Below, in pieces: positions 1 through 10,619 of a DNA stretch of 64,000 bases. The stretch spans positions 18,416,207 through 18,480,206 of the forward strand of contig NC_090183.1 in assembly GCF_024679245.1 (NCBI RefSeq), given 5' to 3'. Position 1 is the first letter of the stretch. Each line of letters begins with the position of its first letter. The notes beneath the pieces are model-generated. The model was not told the DNA's origin. It worked only from the letters and a program-made list of their open reading frames with translations, and made no database searches. This DNA is from Pseudorasbora parva. Taxonomy: Eukaryota; Chordata; Actinopteri; Cypriniformes; Gobionidae. The translations under genes were made by a program, and so were the position numbers.

Positions 1-290
1 TCGGACTTTGTAGTGTATGGGGCTGCATAGCCACAGACCGGTCAGGGTGCCCATGATGAACCCTTTCCACCACCGAAAGCACCAAAAGTGGCCACGTGAA
101 CATTACAACTGGACCATGGGGCAATGGAAGAAGGTGGCCTGGTCTGATCAATCACGTTTTCTTTAACATCATGTGGATGGCTGGGTGCGTGTGCTTCTCT
201 TACTTGGGGAACATATGGCACCAGAATGCACTATGGGAGGAAAGTAAGCCGGCAGAGGCAGTGTGATAGTTTAAGCAATGTTCTGGGAAA
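1..290 (+). pseudogene. Tc1-like transposase fragment
   Basis: Translated pieces match the middle of a fish Tc1/mariner (IS630-type) transposase: a WTMGQWKKVAWSDQSRF stretch carrying the first catalytic Asp, followed by a histidine/VDGWVRV stretch and GRKVSRQRQC. The reading frame is broken by at least one stop or frameshift near 160-200, and neither end of the element is visible, since the window starts inside it and homology fades near 290. Family assignment rests on motif recognition. It is a dead fragment lying downstream of the visible nprl2 exons on the other strand. Confidence 0.7.
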
Positions 291-324
291 AATATACACA
301 CACACATATATATACATATATACA

Positions 325-478
325 CAGCTTTTCCCTTTTTCCACATTTTGTTGTTACAGACATGTTCCAAAATTAATTAAATTCATATTTGTTTTTCATC
401 AATTCTACAAACAATACCCCATAATAACAACATGAAAGAAGTTTGTTTAAATGATTTGCAAATGTAAAAAATTAAAAT
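325..478 (+). mobile_element. possible Tc1/mariner terminal-region fragment
   Basis: The AT-rich stretch containing TTTTCCACATTTTGTTGTTA and the words 'acaatacccc ataataacaac' resembles the non-coding terminal part of fish Tc1-like elements. No terminal inverted repeat partner or target duplication was found, so this is a recognition call only. It may belong to the neighbouring transposase fragment or to a separate insertion. Confidence 0.35.
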
Positions 479-504
479 TAAGGCCCAATTGATAAAAGAA
501 CGGC

Positions 505-1079
505 GACCTTCAGCTGAAGATTGTACATGGGGCGATAGTCACAAACAGATACGTGATGCACATTGATCCTTCTGTAGGGATGGGTTGTCCCTTCTGTGCA
601 GACATTGAAACGTTTTTTTCATTATAAGTGTGCTCGGCTAAATGTTTTGTTTTCATTTTTATCTCAATGGTTTTTTGAAATTGGTGAAGCGTTATCATTT
701 GAAATGTTTATATATGGGCCAAAGTATACAGGAAAAAGTCAGTTGATTTTGTAGAATTTTTTGTCTGGTACATCAAAACTGGCTATTTGGAAATCTAGAA
801 AGAATAAATTGTCTGGGCAGGGTTCTCTGGATGAGTTGAAGATTTTCAAAGGCTTGGTGGCAGCTCGGCTTAGAATAGAACATGTGTGGAATGTGTCATG
901 TACATTTGGGGGATAAATGAGGTCCTTTGTACAGTAAATGAAAATGATGATTTAATGCTTGCATTTTAAAATGGTTTATTTTATTTTATTTTATTATTTT
1001 GTTTTTGAGTTTGTAAGTTAGTACTATTATTGTGAACATGTTATTGTTTTAATAAAGGTGTATTTAAATACAAAAATTA
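505..1079 (+). pseudogene. L1/Tx1-type LINE, ORF2 C-terminus and 3' tail
   Basis: Frames on the plus strand encode the C-terminal cysteine-rich part of a non-LTR retrotransposon ORF2, with a CPFC pair followed by ETFFHYKCARL and, further on, AIWKSRKNKLSG and ARLRIEHVW, the order seen in L1/Tx1-group LINEs of fish. The frame shifts once near 615. After the last coding similarity (about 905) comes an AT-rich untranslated tail with AATAAA near 1052, ending in a short CTCA tandem repeat. This is a 5'-truncated, inactive copy. No target duplication was identified. Confidence 0.65.
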
Positions 1080-1080
1080 T

Positions 1081-1108
1081 CTCACTCACTCACTCACTCA
1101 CTCACTCA
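1081..1108. repeat. (CTCA)n microsatellite
   Basis: Seven perfect copies of CTCA directly follow the LINE tail, as is common where a LINE 3' end seeds a simple repeat. Confidence 0.9.
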
Positions 1109-1109
1109 G

Positions 1110-1486
1110 AGAGAGACATTTAAGAAATGGCCCTGTTGTGGCTCTCAGCATGTGGAAAAGTAGAACTAACTACAAACTGGCACTAGCACTGGCTCTGAAC
1201 TAGCACCCGGTTCATTCTGGTGGAAAGGGGGTAACATTGAATAATTCGGCACATTCCAAAGCACTTAAGTTGGTCTTTAATAAATAATAGTCAAGTTGCT
1301 TAAAGTATTGCAGATCATAACTGCTTACTTATTTGAAGGTTTTACATTTGAATACATGTCAGACATGGTCAAATACTAGATTTCTTTAAATGTGAAATTT
1401 TAGTGACCCCCCCACCCCCTTTTGACATGGAACAACCCCCCCTCACCGCCACCACCACACATTGTTTTCTTCTGTGGGAAACACTG

Positions 1487-1543
<57 letters not shown>

Positions 1544-2134
1544 TGGGATAGTTACATTTAAATACATCAGTGCACCTAGCTCTGTTGTTTTTCTCTGCTC
1601 ATATTTTAATTGTCATTTGTCTGTATAATGAGTGTGTTGTAGGTCTGCTATTGTCTCCCCTCTTCCCACCGTCTACACTTCCACTTTTCCACAGCTTTAC
1701 ACACTTTTTTATTTAATTAAACTTTTTTTTTTTTTAAATATGAGGTTAGAATGTAATAGAAAGTAATAAGACAGGAGGATTTTAATGACACTTTAAAGAC
1801 ATTTTTGTTTTGTTATGAATTACTATTATGCATTTTTTCAAAATGAAAACTGTACAAAGCCAGCTGAGAAAAAATGCAGTAGAGTTAATCTGTATTTAAA
1901 GACGCATTTTAACCCAGGTACTAGGGACTTCGGGACGGTACTCTGTGTATTTCGACCACAGGGATCAGGATCTAAATTAATTTATAGTTTAAAAAAAAAA
2001 AAACTTTCGGGGGTGGGACTTGCTGAACATGCTGATTGGTATTGGTTCATGCAGCATATTATTTCAACCAACATTTTTAAAAGTCTGTTGTGCTGCATGC
2101 CGTAAGAGTTTTAGCTATTCAAATCAACAATTGA
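1110..2134. other. unassigned AT-rich DNA
   Basis: No gene or classifiable transposon was recognised. It contains a homopolymer-rich stretch, a (TA)n tract at about 1490-1540 and short poly-A/poly-T runs. If nprl2 continues leftwards, this is part of a large intron, or of the region left after loss of its 3' exons. Confidence 0.5.
1490..1540. repeat. (TA)n microsatellite
   Basis: About 25 uninterrupted TA units. No coding meaning. Confidence 0.95.
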
Positions 2135-2278
2135 GTAGTAAAATACGACCAATGGACCAACAACGAGGTTCAGACTTTATCAAGCTTATATGCAGAGGAC
2201 GAAGTCCAGCGGGAACTGGAAAGTCGCGCACAGTCCTACATCGCAGGACTAATTTGCCTAATCTTCACCGTACTTTAG
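2135..2278 (+). other. possible SANT/Myb-like domain fragment
   Basis: An open frame after a TGA at 2132 encodes a short peptide with a Trp (QWTN), then NEVQTLSSLYAEDEVQRELE, then a stop at 2276. The spacing of the Trp and the acidic-leucine helix resembles the first helices of Myb/SANT-like DNA-binding domains found in Harbinger-derived proteins and fish MSANTD-type genes. The rest of the domain is missing, there is no initiating Met, and no splice sites were established. It could be an exon fragment, a transposon remnant or chance. Low confidence. Confidence 0.3.
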
Positions 2279-2443
2279 ACAGCTGGAAAAAAAGTTCTAA
2301 AGGAGGTCTGGGGGAAAATGTTACTTGGACAAATTGTTCCTGTTAATTTCAGTGGAAGCACGCCTTAACACAGAATATTCCTTTTAATAAGTTATTATTG
2401 AGATTATGACAGCTACTCAAAATAGGAATAATATCGCACTTAC

Positions 2444-2541
2444 AATAAATTCTGAACAGCAATCCGCACCAAATTAAGCTCAACATCAGCCTCAGCAGAG
2501 ATCTTTTGAATGTGTCGATATCCATCTACAAAGGGTAGGAT
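2444..2541 (-). CDS. nprl2: nprl2 coding exon 6 (last one in window)
   Basis: 98 nucleotides after a strong polypyrimidine/TTTGCAG acceptor; encodes [20 protein letters not shown] to VQNL plus two bases, with a GTAAGT donor. The functional donor implies a further exon. Confidence 0.92.
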
Positions 2542-4711
2542 CTGCAAAAAAAAGAAAAGAAAAAGGAAAATAATATAAATGAGAATTTGATGGTAACAAA
2601 TATTTGAAGACAATATGCCAAATAAAATAGTACACCTGTTTCACACTGCAAACAACTGGTAATCAATGGTCAGTATTACAAACTTATTTTTTTGTAAAAT
2701 CTTGTAACATACCTAAATTGTAAAAATCAAACCTTGCTGTATAACCAAACCTTGAGTTTATAAACTGCTTAGATTTTGGGTTACTCCAAGCTAAAACCTA
2801 GAACCTTTTCAAACAATGAGTATGTTTCTCCCTTACTTTTCAGAAGTACTCCATAACAAAACACACTACACTACAAATCAATTTTGCAAAATGTATAATT
2901 TCTCCTGCTTCCAAAGTGAACACTCCCGTTTGTTAACATGGGTGGCAAAAACAACAAAAACACCACTCTGCTCATGCACCACTAACATGTGCAATTTGAA
3001 ACAGAGCCTAATTTTCCAAGTCTGATTTTATACAAAACAAAAAATGATATCAAGTCAAATAGTAAGATTAAAATTAAACAGTGGGGAACATTTTTTGTAG
3101 ACCTGTTGTGTGGTGAGATCCCATTGTGACTTTATAAAGTGGTCCTTATTCTTGGTAAATACTGGTACATCATACTCCTGAACAACTAGAGGATCCTTTC
3201 TTTGCTCAATTAGCTTCAAGTGAATGGTGTTAGAGTCATCTGTTATGAGAGAGGAAGAAGAGTGATTATAAAAACAGTGACAATCACTGACATGGAAACA
3301 GAGAGAGAAAAACAAACAAACATATATAACCAATTGGTAGGGTGCAGGCTCCTGTAACATTAAGTTCCTCAAGAAGTGTGGAAAGGATAGGCAACAGCTT
3401 CTGTTTACTCTCCTCGTTTGAAATGAATCCACTCTCAAGCTAATCAAAAACATTTAAGACTGATGTTAGACCAATTGTTGAAGTACCACAACAGAAATAC
3501 GTATAAAATAAATTTTTACCTCCAGAGTTGTGAGGTAGCCAGACAGTTTTTTGACGATAGGTTCTAAAGCACATGTTTTTGTCCTGGCATCACAGACTAA
3601 ACCCAAATTGAAGAGCAAGGCATTCCGGCTGTACTTCTTATGCTCAATGCACACTGGACAGCCAATTAGTTTCTTCTCCATGGCAGTCCTTAATCAGTTA
3701 CACAGATAAAACAGATAAAAGTCATTTAAGGCAAATCAGTTCAATTGTCAGGCAGTTTAATTTTTTACCATGGTAGTAAAGCTCTAGTATACATGAATGA
3801 GGAAGGACTGAAATTATCCCTTGTGTTTTTGCCATACTAGGAGAATTTTCTTTTTAAATTGTGGATGTTTGCCTCCTAAATAGTTTTTATAATGCTAATA
3901 TATTTTCCATTTTATGCTTGTGGATTTTTTATGGTTGAGTATATGCACTTTTTCGTTATAGCCTTATAAAGAAAACAAAACAAAAAATGAAATTTTAGAT
4001 CCATTTCAAACGTCAAATTTAGAAATCAAAAGCCATAAGTCTAACTATTTTTGACGACAAAAAAATATTTTTTTTATGTGGAGCTGATTTGTGTTCGCTG
4101 AAGACAGTAAGTCATAACGGTTATGTATAGACGAGAGCTAATTCGTCAATGATATACATTTTTATCAATAGAAATACACTGTTCACAGTTTTAATTGTTT
4201 AGTAAAGTTGAAGAAATGATTCTTAAATGCACAATTAAGCGTAAAGTTGGGATGATATGTGTGCTCTAAAACAACAGCGCATATATAAATACAATTTAAC
4301 AAATAAAATCCGTGCCGCAATGAGATGACTTGGTAACTGTTAAGTAAAGTTTAGTACGTACACTGTTATTAGCTTGTTCTGCAGTTCAGGTTTGGTGATG
4401 ATGTATACCTGCACAGTATCAAAAAGTTCCCTCGAAATATATTCTTCCGGGACCTTCGATGAAACACAAATTATATATAATTTTGTTCCAATATAATGAA
4501 TAAACATTCATATGATTGTGTGCATAATGGGCGTCTCGATTACAAAATCAAAACCAGGCTGTCAAACATAGCCTACTTGTACTTATTTATTCTCTTTCGC
4601 AAAAAAAAAAAAAAAAAAAATCTATGATGTTACCTGATATGTGATCTTTGGTCCTAAAGTTGGATGAAACTCACTGAAAAATATACAATCTATTCTTCTG
4701 TATGTACCCAT
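2444..4711 (-). CDS. nprl2: NPRL2, GATOR1 complex subunit (5' part, six exons)
   Basis: Six exons on the minus strand encode the N-terminal half of NPRL2 (nitrogen permease regulator 2-like), the GATOR1 subunit that with DEPDC5 and NPRL3 acts as GAP for RagA/B at the lysosome and so inhibits TORC1 when amino acids are low. Visible family signatures include [38 protein letters not shown] and [14 protein letters not shown]. The exons are 4634-4711, 4362-4453, 3520-3688, 3331-3439, 3103-3239 and 2444-2541; every junction has GT/AG sites and phases join exactly, giving about 227 codons without a stop or frameshift. The start at 4711 (MGTYRRID) aligns with the usual MG-rich start; an upstream in-frame ATG exists but adds atypical sequence. 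The usual protein is about 380 residues, so the C-terminal portion should lie in later exons; none was found between 1 and 2443. Either intron 6 is large and transposon-filled, or the 3' end was lost. Confidence 0.93.
3103..3239 (-). CDS. nprl2: nprl2 coding exon 5
   Basis: 137 nucleotides after a TAACAG acceptor; encodes [15 protein letters not shown] to WDLTTQQ, donor GTCTAC. Confidence 0.92.
3331..3439 (-). CDS. nprl2: nprl2 coding exon 4
   Basis: 109 nucleotides after a TTAG acceptor; encodes [20 protein letters not shown] to CTLPI plus one base. Donor GTTATA is weak but phase is exact. Confidence 0.9.
3520..3688 (-). CDS. nprl2: nprl2 coding exon 3
   Basis: 169 nucleotides; encodes [18 protein letters not shown] through GYLTTLE, with donor GTAAAA. 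The Cys pair and LGLVCDA are strongly conserved in the family. Confidence 0.93.
4362..4453 (-). CDS. nprl2: nprl2 coding exon 2
   Basis: 92 nucleotides between an AG acceptor and a GTACGT donor; encodes [20 protein letters not shown] and the following [10 protein letters not shown]. The last two bases begin a Val codon finished in exon 3. Confidence 0.92.
4634..4711 (-). CDS. nprl2: nprl2 coding exon 1
   Basis: 78 coding nucleotides, Met to ITYQ, ending at a GTAACA donor; phase 0. Encodes the start of the longin-like N-terminal domain. Confidence 0.92.
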
Positions 4712-5032
4712 GTTCAGTACCGAACTGAACTCGTCTAATGTTGATGTAACGTCTTCTTCAGTGTGTTCACGGAAGGGTAACAAAATAACAAAATGGGTGC
4801 ATACCGCCACCTACTGTGCTCCTCCGCTACTGATTTTAAAATTCAAATGTGGCTTAACAGTATCATGGTATTTGCAAAAATATATAACGACTGCTGGGTA
4901 GTAAGTGATCGTAATCTGGTTTACATAATCAGATTCCAAAAAAGTTCTTGTAGCTAGATTATATTGCTTTTTACAATAGCTTTGCATCATCACTTTGTTT
5001 TATTTCATGATCACCTTTACACAATTGCAGTG

Positions 5033-5230
<198 letters not shown>

Positions 5231-5258
5231 TAAAAACATATATTTAAACATAAACATA

Positions 5259-5352
<94 letters not shown>

Positions 5353-5509
5353 TATGTTTAAATATATGTTTGTAATACAAAAAAAGTCAAACTTCAAATA
5401 ATTATGTTCAGTTTTTTGGTTTACATATATATATTAAATATATTAAATATTAAATATATAAAATATTAAAAATATTAAATATATAGTTAAAAACATATAT
5501 TTAAACATA

Positions 5510-5587
<78 letters not shown>

Positions 5588-5653
5588 TATGTTTAAATAT
5601 ATGTTTGTAATACAAAAAAAGTCAAACTTCAAATAATTATGTTCAGTTTTGCA
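5231..5653. repeat. two direct copies of a Tc1-like end flanking (TA)n tracts
   Basis: A block beginning AAAAACATATATTTAAACAT, running through a (TA)n tract (5262-5349) into its own inverted copy, recurs 257 bp later around a second (TA)n tract (5513-5584). Each block is itself palindromic. Between them lies ATATTAAATATT-rich filler. The arrangement suggests repeated insertion, gap repair or slippage at TA targets. Confidence 0.75.
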
Positions 5654-6695
5654 CTCAATACTTGGTCGGGAATCCTTTTGCAGAAATGACTGCTTCAATG
5701 CGGCGTGGCATGGAGGCAATCAACCTGTGGCACTGCTGAGGTGTTATGGAGGCCCAGGATGCTTTGATAGCGGCCTTAAGCTCATCTTAAGCTTAAGAGT
5801 GTTGGGTCTTGCTTCTCTCAACTTTCTCTTCACAATATCCCACAGATTCTCTATGGAGTTCAGGTCAGGAGAGTTGGCAGGCCAATTGAGCACAGTAATA
5901 CCATGGTCAGTAAACCATTTACCAGTGGTTTTGGCACTGTGAGCAGGTGCTAGGTTGTGCTGAAAACGAAATCTTCATCTCCATAAAGCTTTTCAGCAGA
6001 TGGAAGCATGAAGTGCCAAAATCCAAAATCTCCTGATAGCTAGCTGCATTGACCCTGCCCTTGATAAAACACAGTGCACCAACACCAGCAGCTGACATGG
6101 CACCCCAGACCATCACTGACTGTGGGTACTTGACACTGGACTTCAGGCATTTTGGCATTCCCTTCTCGCTAGTCTTCCTCCAGACTCTGGCACCTTGATT
6201 TCCGAATGACATGCAAAGTTTGCTTTCATCTGAAAAAACTTTGGACCACCTGCTTCTCTGTAGCCCAAAAGTGGCTTGACCTGGGGAATACGGCACCTGT
6301 AGCCCATTTCCTGCACAAGCCTGTGCATGGTGGCTCTGGATGTTTCTACTCCAGACTCAGCCCACTGCTTCCGAAGGTCCCCCAAGGTCTGGAATCGGTC
6401 CTTCTCCACAATCTTCCTCAGGGTCCAGTCACCTTTTCTCGTTGTGCAGTGATTTTTTTGCCACCCTTTTTCTTTCCCACAGATTTCCCACTGAGGTGCC
6501 TTGATACAGCACTATGGGAACAGCCTATTTGTTCATTAATTTCTTTCTGTGTCTTACTCTCTTGCTTGAGGATTGTCAGTGATGGCCTTCTGGAAAGCAG
6601 TCAGGTCGGCAGTCTTACCCATGATTGCGGTTTTGAGTAATGAACCAGGCTGGGAGTTTTTAAAAGCCTCAGGAATCTTTTGCAGGTGTTTAGAG
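5585..6695 (-). mobile_element. broken Tc1-like transposon
   Basis: The minus strand encodes a degraded IS630/Tc1 transposase read from about 6620 (a start resembling MGKTADLT) down to about 5640. Visible pieces include MEKDRFQTLGDLRKQW, the first catalytic Asp in VFSDESKL and VMVWGAMSAAGVG. A deletion removes sequence just before the first Asp, and there are frameshifts near 6230 and 5970 and further stops, so it is inactive. The 5' end is truncated at about 6695 where unrelated sequence starts. The 3' end runs into (TA)n and is duplicated in inverted form on the left. Confidence 0.85.
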
Positions 6696-6699
6696 TTAA

Positions 6700-6820
6700 C
6701 CCTTAAAGACCGAGACAGCCGCCCGCGGCTAAAATTAACTATCGTTCTAAAATGTTTAATAACTTTAAATCACAAATCCAATCTGTATGCTGTAAACTGC
6801 ACCGTAAAGAGGACCCTACA
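6700..6820. repeat. interspersed repeat, copy 1 (with 12690-12790)
   Basis: A stretch starting at AACTATCGTTCTAAAATG and continuing through ATCTGTATGCTGTAAACTGC closely matches 12698-12780. Its superfamily was not recognised; it is probably part of a MITE or other non-autonomous element. Confidence 0.7.
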
Positions 6821-6824
6821 AACA

Positions 6825-7015
6825 AGCCTGCACTGGCCCCTTAAGGGCCCACTTAGGGCTAGCCTAAGGGCCCCCAGGAGGCTGCCCGTGCAGGGCCCCA
6901 GAGAATTTGCTCATTGGCAAAACGTTGGCCCCTTAGCGCTGGCCCTGCGCGGGCAGCCCTCACTTAGCCCCCAGGAAGCCCTCACTAGGCCCGCACTGGG
7001 CCTGCACTATATTAT
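6825..7015. repeat. GC-rich low-complexity segment with short palindromes
   Basis: Repeated words such as GGCCC, CCTTAGGG/CCCTAAGG and AAGGGCCC make this a GC-rich island of imperfect palindromes in AT-rich surroundings. An open frame covers it, but composition alone explains that. Confidence 0.5.
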
Positions 7016-7564
7016 CTACAATAATAAAACTGTTTCACTATATATACTTATATTATACACCTGAAATTGATGCATAAACCATATTACTAATGTCTGTATT
7101 GTCAAAAATGTACAGTAGTCAAAGGGATTTCAAATCAATGGATTTATTAAATGCAAAAATAGCTCATGAAATCATTAGAAAAAGTTCAATTCATGTCAAT
7201 ACAGCAAATGTAACACTATGACAGGGAACGTTATATATACAAATATAAAAATAATACAAATAAACAACAACAAAATTATAACTTTGATCTAAGCTGAAAA
7301 TGTGCTTTTCAAACTTGCCATGGACCCCCAAATATGAACATACTCATACCCATCCTGAGAGTTAAGACATCTTTCTTTTACAACGTAACACCCCATTAAT
7401 ACACTAAAAATGTACTTTTACTATTATATATATCTAACATTAGTTTATATCAAGTTACTTTATTATTATGATTCTACTCATTATAAGAATATACTGTTAA
7501 TTGCATTATTTATTTGTATATTTAAGTCCAATTTTTATTCATTTACATTCATCATTTATTTTAA

Positions 7565-8000
7565 TATTATTTTAATATTCACAGAGGTTTTTCACATATA
7601 TTTTAATCTCATTTATTTACAATCATTTATTTCTTTAATTATTATTACTTTAAAATATATGTAGAAAAACCTCTGTGAATATTAAATAATAATTAAATAA
7701 ATAAATGATTGTAAATAAATGAGATTAAAATATATGAAGAAAAACCTCTGTGAATATTAAAGTAATAATAATTAAATAAATGATTGTAAATAAATTAGAT
7801 TAAAATATATGTGGAAAAAATCTGTGAATATTAATCTCATTTATTTACAATCATTAATTTATTTTATTAATATTCACAGGTTTTTCCACATATATTTTAT
7901 TCTCATTTATTTACAATTTATTTATTTTATTATTATAATATTCATAGAGGCTTTTCCACATATATTTTAATCTAATTTATTTACTTTATTTGCAATCATT
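7565..8000. repeat. AT-rich array of alternating inverted units
   Basis: A unit of about 60 bp (TTAATATTCACAGAGGTTTT then CACATATATTTTAATCTCAT and TTATTTACAATCATT) occurs at least seven times: forward near 7571-7632; reverse near 7650-7684 (partial), 7698-7760 and 7775-7834; forward near 7829-7856 (partial), 7867-7925 and 7940-8000. Forward and reverse copies can pair over long distances. The array ends next to the TTAA MITE at 8012. Confidence 0.8.
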
Positions 8001-8011
8001 TTTTAATTTAA

Positions 8012-8617
8012 AGGTCCCATTCTTCGCGATTCCATCTTTCAAACTTTAGTTAGTGTGTAATGTTGCTGTTAGAGCATAAATAATACCTGTAAATTACCTG
8101 TAATTATAAAGCTCAAAGTTCAATGCCAATCGAGATATTTTATTTAACAGAAGTTCCCTTTCAAAGCCTACAGCAAAAGGCCGGTTTGGGCTACACCCCT
8201 GCACTTCCTGCTGTAATGATGTCCCTAGAACCGTTTGTTGACTATCCCTCCGCCCACAAGAACACGCAAAATAGGGGGCGTGGTCTTGTTGTTCTCCCAC
8301 GTGGAGAAGATCGCGCATTCAGCGCTTGCATCTCCGTATGATAAGAGGCGGGACCTTTCCGGGCAAAGTGCGCTAAGCTTCTGTCCAATCACAACACGGG
8401 AAGCACTGGCCCAATCAGAACTCGTTACGTGTTTCTGAAGGAGGAACTTCATAGAACAAGGAAATCAACAGGGCGTTATAAGAACAGAGGAAACAGCGCT
8501 GTACAGATGAGTCAATTGTGTGGAAAATACTGTTTTTACATGTGAAACATGAACTCATGTTATATTGCACACTGTAAACATAATCAAAGCTTCGAAAACA
8601 CGCGAAGAACGGGACCT
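8012..8617. mobile_element. 606-bp MITE with TTAA target duplication
   Basis: Terminal inverted repeats AGGTCCCATTCTTCGCG (8012-8028) and the complement of AGGTCCCGTTCTTCGCG (8601-8617) match at 16 of 17 positions and are flanked by TTAA on both sides (8008-8011, 8618-8621). TTAA duplications are typical of Kolobok and piggyBac groups; purine-first termini favour Kolobok-type, which is inference. No transposase is encoded. The sequence is a familiar cyprinid interspersed repeat. Confidence 0.85.
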
Positions 8618-8740
8618 TTAAATCTTATTTTTTTAATGTTTTTTCTCTATACTTTTCCACGGATCCCATGTCACGCCTTTGTGGCCCCCTGGGGGTCCCC
8701 GGACCCATAGTTTGAAAACGAAACTATTCATTGGCAAAGC

Positions 8741-8872
8741 TCACTCTTCCCCCGAGGTCTCTCGGCTAGTCAGCAGACGGTGGTGGCGCTCCTTTCGTCC
8801 ACCCGCTCGGTCTCTTGAATTCCGCAGCCACACCTTGATCTCACTCTCAACTTCTGCATCAGGTGGACTTGG
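8741..8872 (-). CDS. terminal coding exon of an unidentified gene
   Basis: On the minus strand, a pyrimidine-rich tract ending CCTTTCAG opens an exon of 43 codons and a TGA at 8741-8743. The peptide contains PPDAEVESEIKVWLRNSRDR and then GGRKERHHRLLTS, ending ETSGEE: an acidic then basic, low-hydrophobicity C-terminus with high codon complexity, unlike the transposon frames nearby. No upstream exon was recognised. A possible 5' exon with donor CTGAG/GTGAGT lies on the same strand near 12132-12200. It would be transcribed in the same direction as nprl2, about 4 kb upstream of it. I do not recognise the product. Confidence 0.45.
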   Translation of the reverse strand, partial: PSPPDAEVESEIKVWLRNSRDRAGGRKERHHRLLTSRETSGEE

Positions 8873-8879
8873 CTGAAAG

Positions 8880-9479
8880 GAAGGGGGTACAAGAAATTAA
8901 AAAAATCCCTCATTTGAACAAAATAAGGAATTCTATGTATCTTTTTAGATTAGAAAATAATAAACTAAACTTTAATTTTAAATTTAAATTTTAAACTTAA
9001 ATTTAATTTTTAGTTTTTAATATTGTAATAATTTCAGTTACTCTCCAAATTAATGTAGAAACAATTTAAAGACAGCATATTTTAAATGTGTTATAATGGC
9101 ATCTTTTTATGAATGAAGGCCAGTATAACTGACACCAATGTCTCTATGAAACATTAATGACGTTACATACAGTATAAATGAAAGCTACCCAATTTCAACA
9201 TTTATTAGGTCTAAAAAAAAAAAATTAGTTGGCTTCCCTGTTAGACATATACAGACATTTAATAGTTATCAAACAGCTTTCTTAACTGCATAAATAATAC
9301 ATTAAATATAGATTAATCATCTTTTCTCTGTTCCCGTTATTTCTTTGTTCATCAGTGTCGCTGTCACTTTAAAATCGGCCACCGCCGAACATGCGGATCT
9401 AACGCGCAGGCGCATCTCATTTTCTCACGTTCATTTAAGACGTTATTTAACTATTTTAAGAATCCTACTATGAGAATAC
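8880..9479. other. no feature recognised
   Basis: AT-rich to about 9330, then a short CpG-rich piece (9350-9425). Nothing classifiable was seen. Confidence 0.5.
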
Positions 9480-9589
9480 TGTCACTACTCGATCCGTACC
9501 GGCAACACGATTTGTTCTGCGCATGCGCGAAAACGTACTTTTGACGTCACTTCCTGACATCGCCAAAGTTTTTTGCGACAACGGTGTCA

Positions 9590-9762
9590 CTTTTTAAAAA
9601 GATATATTATTATAATTTTTTTATTGAACAAATACAAAAGCAAACAGCCACAGTTCAAAAAGGATTCAACAACAACAACAAAACAAATATAAACAATAGA
9701 CCGACAGCAAAATGAATTAAACAAACAAACAAACAAATACATAATTAAATAATAAAAAAGAA

Positions 9763-9839
<77 letters not shown>

Positions 9840-10610
9840 GAAACTATAAAAAAAAGCACACAAAAAAACAACAACAACAAAATTGAGCAAGGGGTGACAT
9901 GCAATTTATAGTAGCCTAAATTAGGTTCAAGAGAGAGAGACAGAGAAAAATATGCCAATGCCTTTTTTTCCCTTTTTACATTATAAAAAGGCATATATAC
10001 TTCTTGCACCGCATAGAGGACTTTAAAGCTTTGGCATTGCTGGAAGAAAAGACAGTATCTAAATAACATTTCAGATCTTTACAAAAAATAATAAAGAAAG
10101 GTTTAACAGACAAAAAAAAAATGCACTTGTGTATAAAAAAAAAACGTAGCTAAAAAAATAAATAGATTTATAAGAAAAAAAAACTTGTCTTTAAGACTTT
10201 TGTCAGAGTTATACAAAAAAATACAAATGGGACATCCTTAAACTCCAAATAAAAATTGTCTAAGAGAGAAAAACATACAAACAAACTAAATTTCTTCCAA
10301 AAAAAAAAAAAAAAATAGTAACTACATGAAAACAATCCCAAAAAGGTGAGGGACAGACTCATCTTCCACTCCACAAAAGGAGCAAAGGGGGTCCATCCCA
10401 GGAAACATTTTTTGATATAAATAAATTGTCCCGTGTGTTTCTTAAATGCAGACATATGTATTCTTTATATTGTAGACAAGTATGTTGAAGTAGAAAAAAT
10501 AACTTTTTCATTTTAAAAAATGAAATATTGAATGCAAACAAAAACATCTGAATTTCCCAAATGGGGTCAAGCAAGTCTAAACTATTTAATCAATGTAATT
10601 AGTGCCACAT
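9590..10610 (-). pseudogene. L1-type LINE ORF2 C-terminus, minus strand
   Basis: Broken minus-strand frames carry the C-terminal pattern of a fish L1/Tx1-like ORF2: a DPLCSFCGVEDE cysteine motif near 10330-10400 and, further downstream, FKDLKCYLDTVFSSSNAKAL-like sequence in another frame near 10050. Stops, poly-A insertions and a (TA)n tract interrupt it. The 3' end is at the low-coordinate side, where the complement of AATAAA and A-rich simple repeats lie (9600-9750). It is nested inside the TIR element. Confidence 0.5.
9766..9835. repeat. (TA)n microsatellite
   Basis: About 35 TA units inside the LINE fragment. Confidence 0.95.
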
Positions 10611-10619
10611 AATAATAAA

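Noticed and set aside
2444..4711. Reading nprl2 as a processed retrocopy
   Set aside because: Six exons are separated by introns with consensus splice sites, so it is not a retrocopy.
4622..4810. Upstream extension of nprl2 exon 1 beginning [11 protein letters not shown]
   Set aside because: The extra 33 residues have no counterpart in the family; the downstream Met at 4711 gives the usual N-terminus, so the extension is probably 5' untranslated.
8094..8452. Short open frames on both strands within 8094-8452
   Set aside because: They lie entirely inside the TTAA MITE, which is non-coding, and show no conserved motif.
9480..9500. CACTAC terminus as evidence for a Transib/RAG-like element
   Set aside because: Only the first bases resemble the CACTATG/CACAGTG heptamer, the element starts two or three bases earlier by the target duplication, and no transposase is present.
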